This document shows, in pieces, positions 25,904 to 33,799 of a stretch of 40,256 bases of DNA; positions within the stretch are counted from its first letter, which is position 1; the number at the start of each line of letters is the position of its first letter. The notes beneath the pieces were generated by a model that was given only the letters and a program-made list of their open reading frames with translations, made no database searches and was not told the DNA's origin. The stretch comes from Spirulina sp. CS-785/01. GTDB lineage: Bacteria > Cyanobacteriota > Cyanobacteriia > Cyanobacteriales > Spirulinaceae. Both the position numbers and the translations under genes were made by a program. The DNA lies in assembly GCF_028330525.1 (NCBI RefSeq), contig NZ_JAQMSD010000101.1, positions 1 through 40,256 of the forward strand. The letters are read 5' to 3'.

Positions 25904-28516
25904 ATGCAACATATCGCCTACTTCCGAGATACGCCGAACCCTGATAAAATGGGAGAGATAGGAAGTGCGATCGCGCGACTCCATCAAGCCAATTTTCTCA
26001 CTCCCCCAGGGTTTATCCTCACCCCCACTGCATTTAAAGCGAGTCTCACCCAACAGCAACTAGACCGCTTTGAACGACTCTGGCGAGCCGAGAATATAGA
26101 TATTGAGGAAGTCCAAGGAATATTAGCCTCTGTTACTCCCAGTGAAACCATCCAACTGCAAATTTTACAGGTCTTAGCCGACTTATTCCCCTACGGAGGA
26201 CTATTCACCGTTCGTCCGGCCCCTATTTTCTCTGAAACGGAAGCACAGTCGCCGCATTTAGACACCTTTTTCGCAGTTCCCCCGGAAGACTTAGAAGCTA
26301 AAATAACCGCAGTATGGCGATCGCTATACAGTCCCCAAGTGTTACGCTTTCGTCAACAGTATCGCAACTATCCCCTCCCCCACCCTCCGGCCATCGTTAT
26401 CCAACAAATGCTAAACCCCTCCGTCTCCGGGATGGCCTACGGGGCCGACCTAGGGACAGGCCGCCGCAATATCTTCATTATTACTGCCGTCTATGGCTTA
26501 GGCAAGGCCGAAGTCGGCAACTCGGACGCAGATAGTTATTATTTGCACCATAGCGGTAAAATGTTGCAACGGCATCTCGCCTATAAACGCAGTGTTTACC
26601 GCGTCCCCCCCCAACAAAAAGCCGGAATTCAAGTCCAACCCGTCCCCCCAGAGGTTGCGGCCAAAGCTGCTTTAGACGACACGCAAATTACGACCCTAGC
26701 GAGTTTAATTAAACGAGTGGGGCAAACCCTAGCCAGTCCCCAAGAAATCCACTGGGCTATCCATAATAACCAAGTTTACATCCTCCAAGCCCAACCCATC
26801 AGCAACCAGTCCCCCCCTCCTCAACACACCGGGAGGGAAACCCTGTGGGATAATCGCTATTTTGCCCCCCATTACCCCCAACAAACCACCCCTCTCACTG
26901 TCTCCTCTCTCCGTCGCAGTTATCCGCAGATGGTACAATCCCTTAATCAAAAACTGGGTCTTTCTCTCCCCCCCAGTAAACCCTATAAACTCATGGGCTT
27001 TCTCAACGGGAAACTGTACCACAACCTCAGCGAAATTTACGCCAGCTTACAACAAAATCCGGTCTTTCTCCGTCATCGTTCATGGTTGCAACCTGTGATT
27101 TTTGGCGAAGACTTCCCCCCTCCTGACCTGTCCCTTCCCGCCAGTAAACGCCATTTTACTATTCCTTTACTGTTAACGGAATTCCTTCTCCGTCTCCTCT
27201 GGCAAGGGTTCAAGTTGCCTGGCCAGATCAAATCGTTCCACAAAACCCTCAAAACGATTAATCCCGCAGACTATCCTAGCCTGTCCTTGGGGGATTTGAG
27301 CGATCGCTATCGAGAGATTGAGGCTAAACTCGCCCAGTATAGCCCATTAGCCCCCCTGAATACCCTCCTCGCATCCCTAGGCTATCACACCCTCAAAGTC
27401 CTCTGTCAGCGTTGGTGTGAGGACAGCGAAGGAACACTCCCTCCCCTCCTCCTCAGTCACACCTCCCCCCGACTCTCCCTCCTCACCCAACTCCGCCAAT
27501 TTGCCGCCCAACTGGCCCGTTATGAGGCCGTGGTCGAAAGTTGCCGTCAAGACCCCTTAGAGACGATTCTAGAGCAAATTGCGGAACATCCTGACCTGCA
27601 ATCCACCTATGACAAATTTCTCCAGCAGTGGGGGAATTTAGGGGTTTTTCCTCTCCCCCTGGAAACTCCATCCTTGCAAGATGATCCCCTTCCCCTCTTG
27701 CGTTGGGTGGCCCATTGGACCCAAGTCCCCTCTCCTCCTCCTCCTGACCCCCAAAACCTCGACCTTTTACCCGTCCGTCGTTCCCTCCGGGCCAAACCCT
27801 TGCGTCGTTGGGTGTTACATCGGGTGGTGGGATGGACCCAGAAGCGATCGCGCGATCGCGTCACCCTCTACCATGCCCAAACTCGCATCAGTCGCAAACT
27901 CCGTCAACTCTTTCTCGAATTCGGTCAACGCTTCTTTGTCCTAGACCAACTCAAAACCCCCGAAGACATCTTTTACTTAGAAATCGAGGAAATTCTTCAC
28001 CAAATCGAAGGGACGGCCACCTGTCAGGATAGTAAAAGTTTAGTCTCCTTACGCAAAAACGAACACCTCAGCGAGACCCCACACGAAACCTCAAGATCAG
28101 GCCATCGTCTCCTCACTCATCTCCTCCCCTCCCGTCCCACCCCTTTTGAGTTTACCCCAGACCTCCCCACCACCGACATCCGCCAAGGTATTACCTGTGC
28201 AGCAGGACGAGTCCGATCTGCGGTACGCTATATGGCGAACCCTCATCCCTTCCCAGAGACTCCCACCCACAAACCCATCCTCGTCACCCCCCATCCCCAC
28301 CCCAGTTGGGTGATGTATTTCCCCCTCATGGGAGGATTATTAATAGAACAAGGTGATCCCCTTTGTCTATTAGCCATTTTTGCCCGTTCCTATGGCCTCC
28401 CCATGGTGACTTCTTTAACAGGTTTAAAACAATGGTTACAAGATGGAGATTGGATAGAATTAGACGGGAATACAGGGAGAGTGTCCCGGTTCACCCATAA
28501 TTTAGGGGATGGGTAA
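25904..28516 (+). CDS. rifampicin-phosphotransferase/PEP-synthase-like protein lacking the catalytic His
   Basis: The 870-residue layout is that of rifampicin phosphotransferase: an ATP-grasp domain (about 10-300), a helical middle domain (about 320-745) and a C-terminal swivelling PEP-utiliser domain (about 770-865). Recognisable pieces are ANFLTPPGFILTPTAF, SGMAYGADLGTG, AVYGLGKAEVG and RDRVTLYHAQTRISRKLRQ with PEDIFYLEIEEIL. Key residues are changed. The usual VRSSA is VRPAP, and the swivelling motif GGxxSHxAIVAR reads GDPLCLLAIFAR, with Leu where the phospho-His should be. Phosphotransfer by the known mechanism looks impossible, so this is a likely pseudoenzyme or a changed activity. I chose ATG 25904; a GTG at 25898 adds two residues. 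It stands alone, and its stop lies in a heptamer array. Confidence 0.8.
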   Translation: MQHIAYFRDTPNPDKMGEIGSAIARLHQANFLTPPGFILTPTAFKASLTQQQLDRFERLWRAENIDIEEVQGILASVTPSETIQLQILQVLADLFPYGGLFTVRPAPIFSETEAQSPHLDTFFAVPPEDLEAKITAVWRSLYSPQVLRFRQQYRNYPLPHPPAIVIQQMLNPSVSGMAYGADLGTGRRNIFIITAVYGLGKAEVGNSDADSYYLHHSGKMLQRHLAYKRSVYRVPPQQKAGIQVQPVPPEVAAKAALDDTQITTLASLIKRVGQTLASPQEIHWAIHNNQVYILQAQPISNQSPPPQHTGRETLWDNRYFAPHYPQQTTPLTVSSLRRSYPQMVQSLNQKLGLSLPPSKPYKLMGFLNGKLYHNLSEIYASLQQNPVFLRHRSWLQPVIFGEDFPPPDLSLPASKRHFTIPLLLTEFLLRLLWQGFKLPGQIKSFHKTLKTINPADYPSLSLGDLSDRYREIEAKLAQYSPLAPLNTLLASLGYHTLKVLCQRWCEDSEGTLPPLLLSHTSPRLSLLTQLRQFAAQLARYEAVVESCRQDPLETILEQIAEHPDLQSTYDKFLQQWGNLGVFPLPLETPSLQDDPLPLLRWVAHWTQVPSPPPPDPQNLDLLPVRRSLRAKPLRRWVLHRVVGWTQKRSRDRVTLYHAQTRISRKLRQLFLEFGQRFFVLDQLKTPEDIFYLEIEEILHQIEGTATCQDSKSLVSLRKNEHLSETPHETSRSGHRLLTHLLPSRPTPFEFTPDLPTTDIRQGITCAAGRVRSAVRYMANPHPFPETPTHKPILVTPHPHPSWVMYFPLMGGLLIEQGDPLCLLAIFARSYGLPMVTSLTGLKQWLQDGDWIELDGNTGRVSRFTHNLGDG

Positions 28517-28556
28517 TGGGTAATTGGTCATGGGTGATGGGTTATGGGTGATAAAT
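28509..28556. repeat. heptanucleotide array (ATGGGTA/ATGGGTG units)
   Basis: About six degenerate units of ATGGGTA, ATTGGTC, ATGGGTG and ATGGGTT. The array starts within the last codons of the phosphotransferase-like gene and supplies its TAA (28514-28516). Confidence 0.7.
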
Positions 28557-28596
28557 AGGTAATAATCAGAGAGAAAAACCCAAAACAAATAACGCA

Positions 28597-29823
28597 ATGA
28601 ATTACCTTCGTTTTTCATCTCATCCTCTCAAATTCTTACTGTATCTAGAGTGGAGTTTACTCGGTCTTATTGCCATTGCAGAAACTCTGCGCTTTTACTG
28701 GTTTCATCTTCCCCGTTTCCCTTTGGCTAAATTTCCCTATCTGAGTTTAGGATGTTTAATTCTTTTTGGGGTTATGGGACTGCTATTACCCCAAAAGAGA
28801 ATCACCGAAAAAATTGCCTATACTGCCCTAGAATTTTTCCTCGTTTTTATGCTAACAGGAACAGGTTTTGTTCGTCTAGCTGCCTTATTATACATTGTCA
28901 TTGTTATTCGCAACTGTTTTATTTTTCAAGGTCACGCGAAAACCACCATCACAGGATTAGCTTATTTAGCATTTCTGACCACTCAAGTTCAGCGAATTCA
29001 ATATAGACCATTGCGACCAATGCCACCAAGAGGTAATGTTTTAGACATAGAAAGATTATTAATTTTAACCCTAATTTCTGCACTCTTACTAGGCTTAGTT
29101 TTGGTGGGATTACAATTATTAGTAACTGCTATTTTAGCCGAACGAAAAAGTCGAGAGAAGTTAATGATCGCTCACCAAAAATTACGTCAATATGCCCTAA
29201 AAATTGAAGATATCGCCACCCTACAAGAACGCAACCGCATTGCGAGAGAAATTCACGATTCCCTCGGTCATTCACTCACCGCTTTCAACCTCCATTTAGA
29301 GGCAGCATTAAGGTTACTAGAAACTAATCCCCAAGAAGCCCATAAATTACTCCAAGACGCTAAAGAATTAGCCGGAAAATCTCTCCAAGATGTGCGTCAT
29401 TCGGTATCAGCATTAAAGTCTGATCCCCTAGAAAAGAAAACTTTAGAGGAGGCTATTTTTAGTTTAATTGATAACTTCCAACGCTCCACAAATATTGTCC
29501 CCCAACAAACCCTTCAAATTACCACTTCTCTCCCACAACCTGTCAAAACTTCGGCCTATCGAATTATTCAAGAATCATTGACAAATATCTGTAAATATGC
29601 TAGAGCTACTGAGGTTAAAATTACAGTAATAACTAACCCAGATTTACAGGTTATTATTGAAGATAATGGTCAAGGGTTTAACCCCAACCAAAATACAACG
29701 GGGTTTGGGTTACAAGGAATGCGAGAAAGAGTCCACGCATTAGGGGGATATTTTACAATAGAAACTGCTCCCCAACACGGGTGTAAAGTGATTGCTGTTT
29801 TTCAATTAGCAATTAATAATTAG
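28597..29823 (+). CDS. sensor histidine kinase, LiaS/NarX type
   Basis: The 408-residue kinase has about five membrane helices in the first 185 residues with no large external domain, which suggests sensing within or at the membrane. A short coiled coil precedes the HisKA_3 motif ERNRIAREIHDSLGHSL, with the phospho-His at about residue 220. The ATPase carries RIIQESLTNICKYA (N box), EDNGQGF and GFGLQGMRERV. Partner: the NarL-type regulator 118 bp downstream. The last codons (QLAINN) and stop are made from a 14-bp-period AT-rich array. Confidence 0.92.
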   Translation: MNYLRFSSHPLKFLLYLEWSLLGLIAIAETLRFYWFHLPRFPLAKFPYLSLGCLILFGVMGLLLPQKRITEKIAYTALEFFLVFMLTGTGFVRLAALLYIVIVIRNCFIFQGHAKTTITGLAYLAFLTTQVQRIQYRPLRPMPPRGNVLDIERLLILTLISALLLGLVLVGLQLLVTAILAERKSREKLMIAHQKLRQYALKIEDIATLQERNRIAREIHDSLGHSLTAFNLHLEAALRLLETNPQEAHKLLQDAKELAGKSLQDVRHSVSALKSDPLEKKTLEEAIFSLIDNFQRSTNIVPQQTLQITTSLPQPVKTSAYRIIQESLTNICKYARATEVKITVITNPDLQVIIEDNGQGFNPNQNTTGFGLQGMRERVHALGGYFTIETAPQHGCKVIAVFQLAINN

Positions 29824-29853
29824 CAATTAATAATTAGCAATTAACAATTAAAT
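29813..29853. repeat. 14-bp period AT-rich array at the end of a kinase gene
   Basis: CAATTAATAATTAG-type units repeat about three times. The first supplies the TAG stop of the kinase gene (29821-29823). The period is twice seven, in keeping with the heptamer arrays elsewhere. Confidence 0.65.
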
Positions 29854-29895
29854 GCACTGGGTTGGAGAATTAAGGCTAATAGCTTAAAATCGTTC

Positions 29896-29937
29896 AACCA
29901 ATAACCAATAAATAACCAATAACCAATAACCAATAAA
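29896..29937. repeat. heptanucleotide array (AACCAAT units) before a response regulator gene
   Basis: Five AACCAAT units, one pair separated by AAAT, end four bases before the ATG at 29942. No Shine-Dalgarno is present in this leader. Confidence 0.7.
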
Positions 29938-29941
29938 AACA

Positions 29942-30592
29942 ATGATCAAACTTCTCTTAGCAGACGATCAAGATATTGTGAGACGGGGGTTGAAAGCGTT
30001 ACTGAAGACCGAATCATCCTTTAATATTGTGGGAGAAGCAGAGAATGGAGAAACTGCGATCGCGCAAATCCCCCTACTGCATCCCGATGTTATTCTAATG
30101 GATATTCGGATGCCTATTATGGACGGAGTAGCCGCCACTGAGATCATTTCCCAACAATACCCCACCATCAAAGTCCTCGTCTTAACCACCTTTGACGATG
30201 ATGAGTACGTCACCCAAGCCATACAAAATGGTGCAGTCGGGTATTTACTCAAGGATACCCCACCCGATGACCTCATCGCCGCCATTCAAGCCGTATCTAA
30301 AGGATACACCCAACTCGCTCCTGGAATAGCCCGTAAATTAATGCAAACTTCGGTGGCCACAAAACCCACCCCTCCCCCCGGATGGGAAACCTTAACCCGT
30401 CGAGAACAAGAAATCCTTGCACTGATAGCGAAAGGAGCAAATAATAAAGAAATTGCACAAACCCTGTATATCGCGGAAAAAACCGTCAAAAACCACGTTA
30501 CCAATATTTTAACCCGCTTGAATGTGCGCGATCGCACCCAAGCCGCCATTTTAGCCCATTCCTTCCTCGGCCATGAAACCGATACCCCATAA
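29942..30592 (+). CDS. NarL/LuxR-type response regulator
   Basis: The 216-residue DNA-binding regulator has a receiver domain (Asp8/Asp9, phospho-acceptor Asp54 in ILMDIRMP, Thr82 in VLTTFDDD, Lys104 in LLKDTPPD) and a C-terminal LuxR helix-turn-helix (LTRREQEILALIAKG, NNKEIAQTLYIAEKTVKNHV, about 150-205). It is the obvious partner of the upstream kinase and may control itself and the downstream thioredoxin-fold gene, which starts 32 bp later on the same strand. Confidence 0.95.
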   Translation: MIKLLLADDQDIVRRGLKALLKTESSFNIVGEAENGETAIAQIPLLHPDVILMDIRMPIMDGVAATEIISQQYPTIKVLVLTTFDDDEYVTQAIQNGAVGYLLKDTPPDDLIAAIQAVSKGYTQLAPGIARKLMQTSVATKPTPPPGWETLTRREQEILALIAKGANNKEIAQTLYIAEKTVKNHVTNILTRLNVRDRTQAAILAHSFLGHETDTP

Positions 30593-30624
30593 CGACTGAC
30601 GACAACTGATTACTGCATACTGCC

Positions 30625-31398
30625 ATGAATCCTTACTCTATCTTGTATCACACCGAACTCCCACGAGTGAGCAAAAACGGAAACTATCAACCCCTTTTCC
30701 AAGATATTCCCCCCACTGCTCAAAAATTAGTCGTGATGTTAACCCAACTAGGGGACTTTGATAGTTTAGAATATGCCTGGTGGATTCAACGGGAACGAAA
30801 TCGCCCAGAATTCCAGAATATCGCCATTCGTGCCGTCGGAATCGGCCATTTAGCCTCCGGCCAGAAATTTTGCGACTATACCGGGTTTCCCCCAGAGGAA
30901 TTATTCGTCACCCCCAATGGAGAATTACACCAAAAATTAGGACTATATTCCGGGTTATCTATGCAACTCCCCGGCTTATCCTCTGGACAACAGGCTTGGG
31001 TTAATTTAATGTTAATGTGTGCTGGAATGGGCAGTCCAGGAACATTAGGAGAAGTCTTACGGGGGTATTCCGGCGATCGCACAGCCCCCCAATTGATCGA
31101 TAATGAAGAAGTCATCAAAGGGACACCCCTCCCCCAGTTTAAAGGATCATTCTTCAAATTCGCCGGAGGAGAAGGCTTTCAGCGACCCTTTGAACTGGCC
31201 ACCCTCCGACTCCGCAACATGACAGAAGTTCTCAGCAACTGGAAAACCTACGTCCCCAATGCGGCCTATTTAACCCAACGGGGAGGAACATTTTGGTTTG
31301 ATAAACACGGAGAACTCATCTATGAACACCGAGATCAAGGGGTTTTAGGGTTTGCAGAAAATATGAATGATCCGTTGTCTTTTATTAAAGAAAGTTGA
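30625..31398 (+). CDS. AhpC/TSA-like (thioredoxin-fold) protein
   Basis: The 257-residue protein resembles the peroxiredoxin-like family with a thioredoxin fold: KLVVMLTQLGDFDSLEYAWW looks like the first strand and helix, and IAIRAVGIGHLASGQKFCDY with ELFVTPNGELHQKLGL looks like the central part. The C-terminal part (GTFWFDKHGELIYEHRDQGVLGFAEN) matches the usual final strands. At the place where peroxiredoxins carry the peroxidatic Cys I see LGDFDSLEYA with no Cys. The remaining Cys, near residues 83 and 132, are elsewhere. Enzymatic activity is therefore uncertain. Position after a kinase-regulator pair suggests it is their target. Family assignment is moderate. Confidence 0.65.
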   Translation: MNPYSILYHTELPRVSKNGNYQPLFQDIPPTAQKLVVMLTQLGDFDSLEYAWWIQRERNRPEFQNIAIRAVGIGHLASGQKFCDYTGFPPEELFVTPNGELHQKLGLYSGLSMQLPGLSSGQQAWVNLMLMCAGMGSPGTLGEVLRGYSGDRTAPQLIDNEEVIKGTPLPQFKGSFFKFAGGEGFQRPFELATLRLRNMTEVLSNWKTYVPNAAYLTQRGGTFWFDKHGELIYEHRDQGVLGFAENMNDPLSFIKES

Positions 31399-31404
31399 TT
31401 GTGT

Positions 31405-31536
31405 TAAGCTGTTGTGCATTTAAATTGGTATGTGATAGTAGAGAACAGGGAACAGGGAACTCCGGAACAGGGAACAAGAAATTAGAGTATTTTTGGCTCA
31501 CTTGAAGAAACCCAGTTTAAAAATGTTTTAGCTTAT
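31405..31536 (+). repeat. dispersed repeat, copy B, with internal heptamer array
   Basis: AAGCTGTTGTGCATT, AAATTGGTATGTG, ATAGTAGAGAACAGG, ATTAGAGTATTTTTGG and CCAGTTTAAAAATGTTTTAGC match copy A (16075-16187, inverted) block for block. The extra length is mainly GGGAACA heptamers (31441-31475) and small indels. It begins directly after the thioredoxin-fold gene stop. Confidence 0.55.
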
Positions 31537-31562
31537 TTGTTCTTTGTTGTTGGTAGATTACC

Positions 31563-31628
31563 AGAAACCGGGTTTCTTTATATGTGTTACCTCAAACACC
31601 AAACAATTAAAATAGAAACCCGGTTTCT
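31563..31628. terminator. paired palindromes between convergent genes
   Basis: AGAAACCGGGTTTCT (31563-31577) and its reverse complement AGAAACCCGGTTTCT (31614-31628) are each near-palindromic and can also pair with one another. AGAAACCGGGTTTCT is a frequent cyanobacterial spacer repeat. Lying just before the SpoIID stop, it may act as a two-way terminator. Confidence 0.5.
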
Positions 31629-31635
31629 CCCCTTA

Positions 31636-33222
31636 TCAATTATCCTCTGAATAATAAATCGTCTCCTCCGTAAGCGGTTCAACCGTTGCACCAGGATAAT
31701 AAAACTCTAAAATGCGATCATACCGCCATCCCTGCTTCGCCAGGGTATAAGAACTATACTGACTCAACCCAACCCCATGGCCAAACCCTCCCCCAACAAA
31801 ACGATAGGCCGTAACCTCCCCCGCACTATCCAAAACAGGATCAATATAAAACAGCGTACTCCGAGGCGGCCCAAACGCACTGCGAGCTTCCGTTTTTTCT
31901 AACTCAATAATCCCCTTATCCGTTTCCACCGTAAACCAACGAATACGCCCCGAAGAAGACCGTTCTGTAACCGCTAAATTAACAAGCTCTCCCACCGGAT
32001 GTAACGGGTGCTGAATGCGGTCTAAATAGCGGTTTAAATCCTCCGTTAACTCGCTGACACTACTTTGCCTATCCCAACGAAACACCACGCTATCAGACCC
32101 ATTAAACCCCTCCTGTAACTCGATAAAACGGCGGAAATTGGCCTCATCATCCAACGGGTTCTCCTCAATATCCCACTTCGGGTTAATACCATCCACTTTA
32201 GCCTGTAAATAAGGCCGCGGTTCTCCATTCCAGATATCCTCAAAAAAGGCCGTCACTCCCCCATTATGGGCAGAATACAGCGCATCAACCAACTCATTCT
32301 CATAGGTCAACACTAACCCCGATGTGGCCTCAATAGCACGGTCTGCATTCTCCACCGTCCCCGTTAACCCTTTATACACCTGACAATGAACCGTTGCACA
32401 GAGTTGATATTCATCGGCCTCAAACCGTCTCACATTGCGTAACGCATAGGTGCGAGCAATAATCGTTTGCGCTTCTACAGAATTATAAGGCGCGTTGGGG
32501 CCAATTTCGTGCGGCACAACCCCCCGTAAATAGGTCTCTAACGACACATCATTCACTAGGGTATAATTCCCATAGGCGTTGGGTTGAATGCGTAAACTCC
32601 CCCCAAATAATAAGCGATCTTCCCCGTCTGTCACATAGATGCGGTCATTAGGACTGGTGATTTCCAGTTCGGTGCGATTATAGCGATAATTGCCAATTAC
32701 AAAAGAAACAATGGGACTGGACTCTAATACCTCACTTTGGAGATAAACCCCGGTTTCTCCCTCGCTTTCTAAGGTTTCGACCAATTTTCGTCTCAAGGTA
32801 GGGGTGGCATAAACATCCCGTTTGGCCCACACTTGCCAACGGCCCGGTTGGGTGACTTCGGTTTCGATCCCTCGTTCTTCCCAGCGTTTCGCGCTATCTT
32901 CTGCCGTTTCAAAGGTAGCATGATCACTGAGAACCACCCATTCTTGGAGGAGGGGTTCATTGTGGGGTTTTTGGTTAATTTCTAAGGTGAGACTGGAGGT
33001 GGTGAGGGTTTCGGGTTCACCATCCCCCCCGGTAAATGTCACGGTTAGACGTTGGCCGGAGGGGGGAGTCAGGGTAAGGGTGTCGCTGGTTTCATCCCCG
33101 AAACGCTGGACAACCCCCACATCTAATTCAACCTCTGCTTGGGCTGGAGGCGCGAATAAGAGGGAACAGGAGAGATTAAGGGAGGTGGGGAGGAGAAGAC
33201 AGAGAAGGGCTTTTTTGAGCAT
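31636..33222 (-). CDS. SpoIID/LytB domain protein
   Basis: The 528-residue exported protein has an N-terminal signal peptide (about 1-29, ending near PPAQAEV), a sporulation-related SPOR-like middle segment (SDHATFETAEDSAKRWEERG) and a C-terminal SpoIID domain (about 200-520). The domain has NDVSLETYLRGVVPHEIGPN, AQTIIARTYALRN, a DALYSAHNGGVT-type segment and GGGFGHGVGLSQYSSY. SpoIID is a lytic transglycosylase acting on denuded peptidoglycan in sporulating bacteria; in cyanobacteria the domain probably remodels the wall during division or filament growth. It is last in a leftward group after the anti-sigma gene (85-bp gap with a hairpin). Confidence 0.92.
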   Translation of the reverse strand: MLKKALLCLLLPTSLNLSCSLLFAPPAQAEVELDVGVVQRFGDETSDTLTLTPPSGQRLTVTFTGGDGEPETLTTSSLTLEINQKPHNEPLLQEWVVLSDHATFETAEDSAKRWEERGIETEVTQPGRWQVWAKRDVYATPTLRRKLVETLESEGETGVYLQSEVLESSPIVSFVIGNYRYNRTELEITSPNDRIYVTDGEDRLLFGGSLRIQPNAYGNYTLVNDVSLETYLRGVVPHEIGPNAPYNSVEAQTIIARTYALRNVRRFEADEYQLCATVHCQVYKGLTGTVENADRAIEATSGLVLTYENELVDALYSAHNGGVTAFFEDIWNGEPRPYLQAKVDGINPKWDIEENPLDDEANFRRFIELQEGFNGSDSVVFRWDRQSSVSELTEDLNRYLDRIQHPLHPVGELVNLAVTERSSSGRIRWFTVETDKGIIELEKTEARSAFGPPRSTLFYIDPVLDSAGEVTAYRFVGGGFGHGVGLSQYSSYTLAKQGWRYDRILEFYYPGATVEPLTEETIYYSEDN

Positions 33223-33285
33223 AATTCAAGGGACTGGAGAAATAATAAGGGTTGGGTGAGGGTTAATCTTAGCGTTTTCTAAGAG

Positions 33286-33304
33286 GTGGGGTGACTTTCC
33301 CCAC
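33286..33304 (-). terminator. hairpin 4 bp after the anti-sigma gene
   Basis: GTGGGG-TGACTTT-CCCCAC is a 6-bp stem immediately after the minus-strand stop at 33308. The following sequence is only weakly T-rich, so it may attenuate rather than end transcription into the SpoIID gene. Confidence 0.4.
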
Positions 33305-33307
33305 AGT

Positions 33308-33799
33308 TTACGGGGAGTTGGAGAGGAAATGCTTACGCAAAAAAAGACAATTTCGATCTTGAGTGTCTCGGGTGTAGGTGAAGTCATCCATCAGGGCATG
33401 AATCCAGCGTAACCCACGCCCCCCCACTTGTAGGGGATTTTCTGGAGTTTGGAGGACTTCTGCGAGTTTGGCATCGAGATCGAAAAATTGCCCACGGTCC
33501 CAGATGCGAATTTCTAGGGTAGTGGGAAACAGTTTCATTTCTAACTCGATAGGGGTTTGGGGGGGTAAGTCGGCATGGGCATGACGGACGGCGTTGGTGA
33601 AGGCTTCGGCCAAGGCCATTTGGCATTCCCAGTAAATTTTCGTGGGTAGGGTGGAAGCGGCCAGTTTTTCAAATTGCTGTAAAACTTCCGCCAAGGCTTC
33701 TAAGTCCGTCGTGAGGCGGAGGTGAATTTGTTGGATTGGGGATTCATGTTTTTTCACCCGACTACTCGATGGATAATTGTCTAAACTAATATGCACCAC
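33308..33799 (-). CDS. anti-sigma factor / serine kinase, RsbW-like
   Basis: The 163-residue GHKL ATPase belongs to the SpoIIAB/RsbW family that binds a partner and phosphorylates a STAS antagonist on Ser. An N box (CQMALAEAFTNAVRHAH near 75), a G1-like motif (IWDRGQFFDL near 112) and a G2 motif (GGRGLRWIHALMDDFTYT near 135) are visible. The gene starts inside the STAS-sugar transferase gene (14-bp overlap), so the two are made together and are very likely partners. No sigma factor gene is near, so the effector could be the sugar transferase itself or a remote sigma factor. Confidence 0.9.
   Translation of the reverse strand: MVHISLDNYPSSSRVKKHESPIQQIHLRLTTDLEALAEVLQQFEKLAASTLPTKIYWECQMALAEAFTNAVRHAHADLPPQTPIELEMKLFPTTLEIRIWDRGQFFDLDAKLAEVLQTPENPLQVGGRGLRWIHALMDDFTYTRDTQDRNCLFLRKHFLSNSP

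Noticed and set aside
27483-28300. Several overlapping ORFs on both strands within the phosphotransferase-like gene
   Set aside because: They arise from the C-rich codon use of this gene; the + frame carries all the domain motifs.
31563-31628. Terminal inverted repeats of a mobile element
   Set aside because: The two 15-mers are themselves palindromic and are a common spacer repeat; only 36 bases separate them and no element structure is visible.
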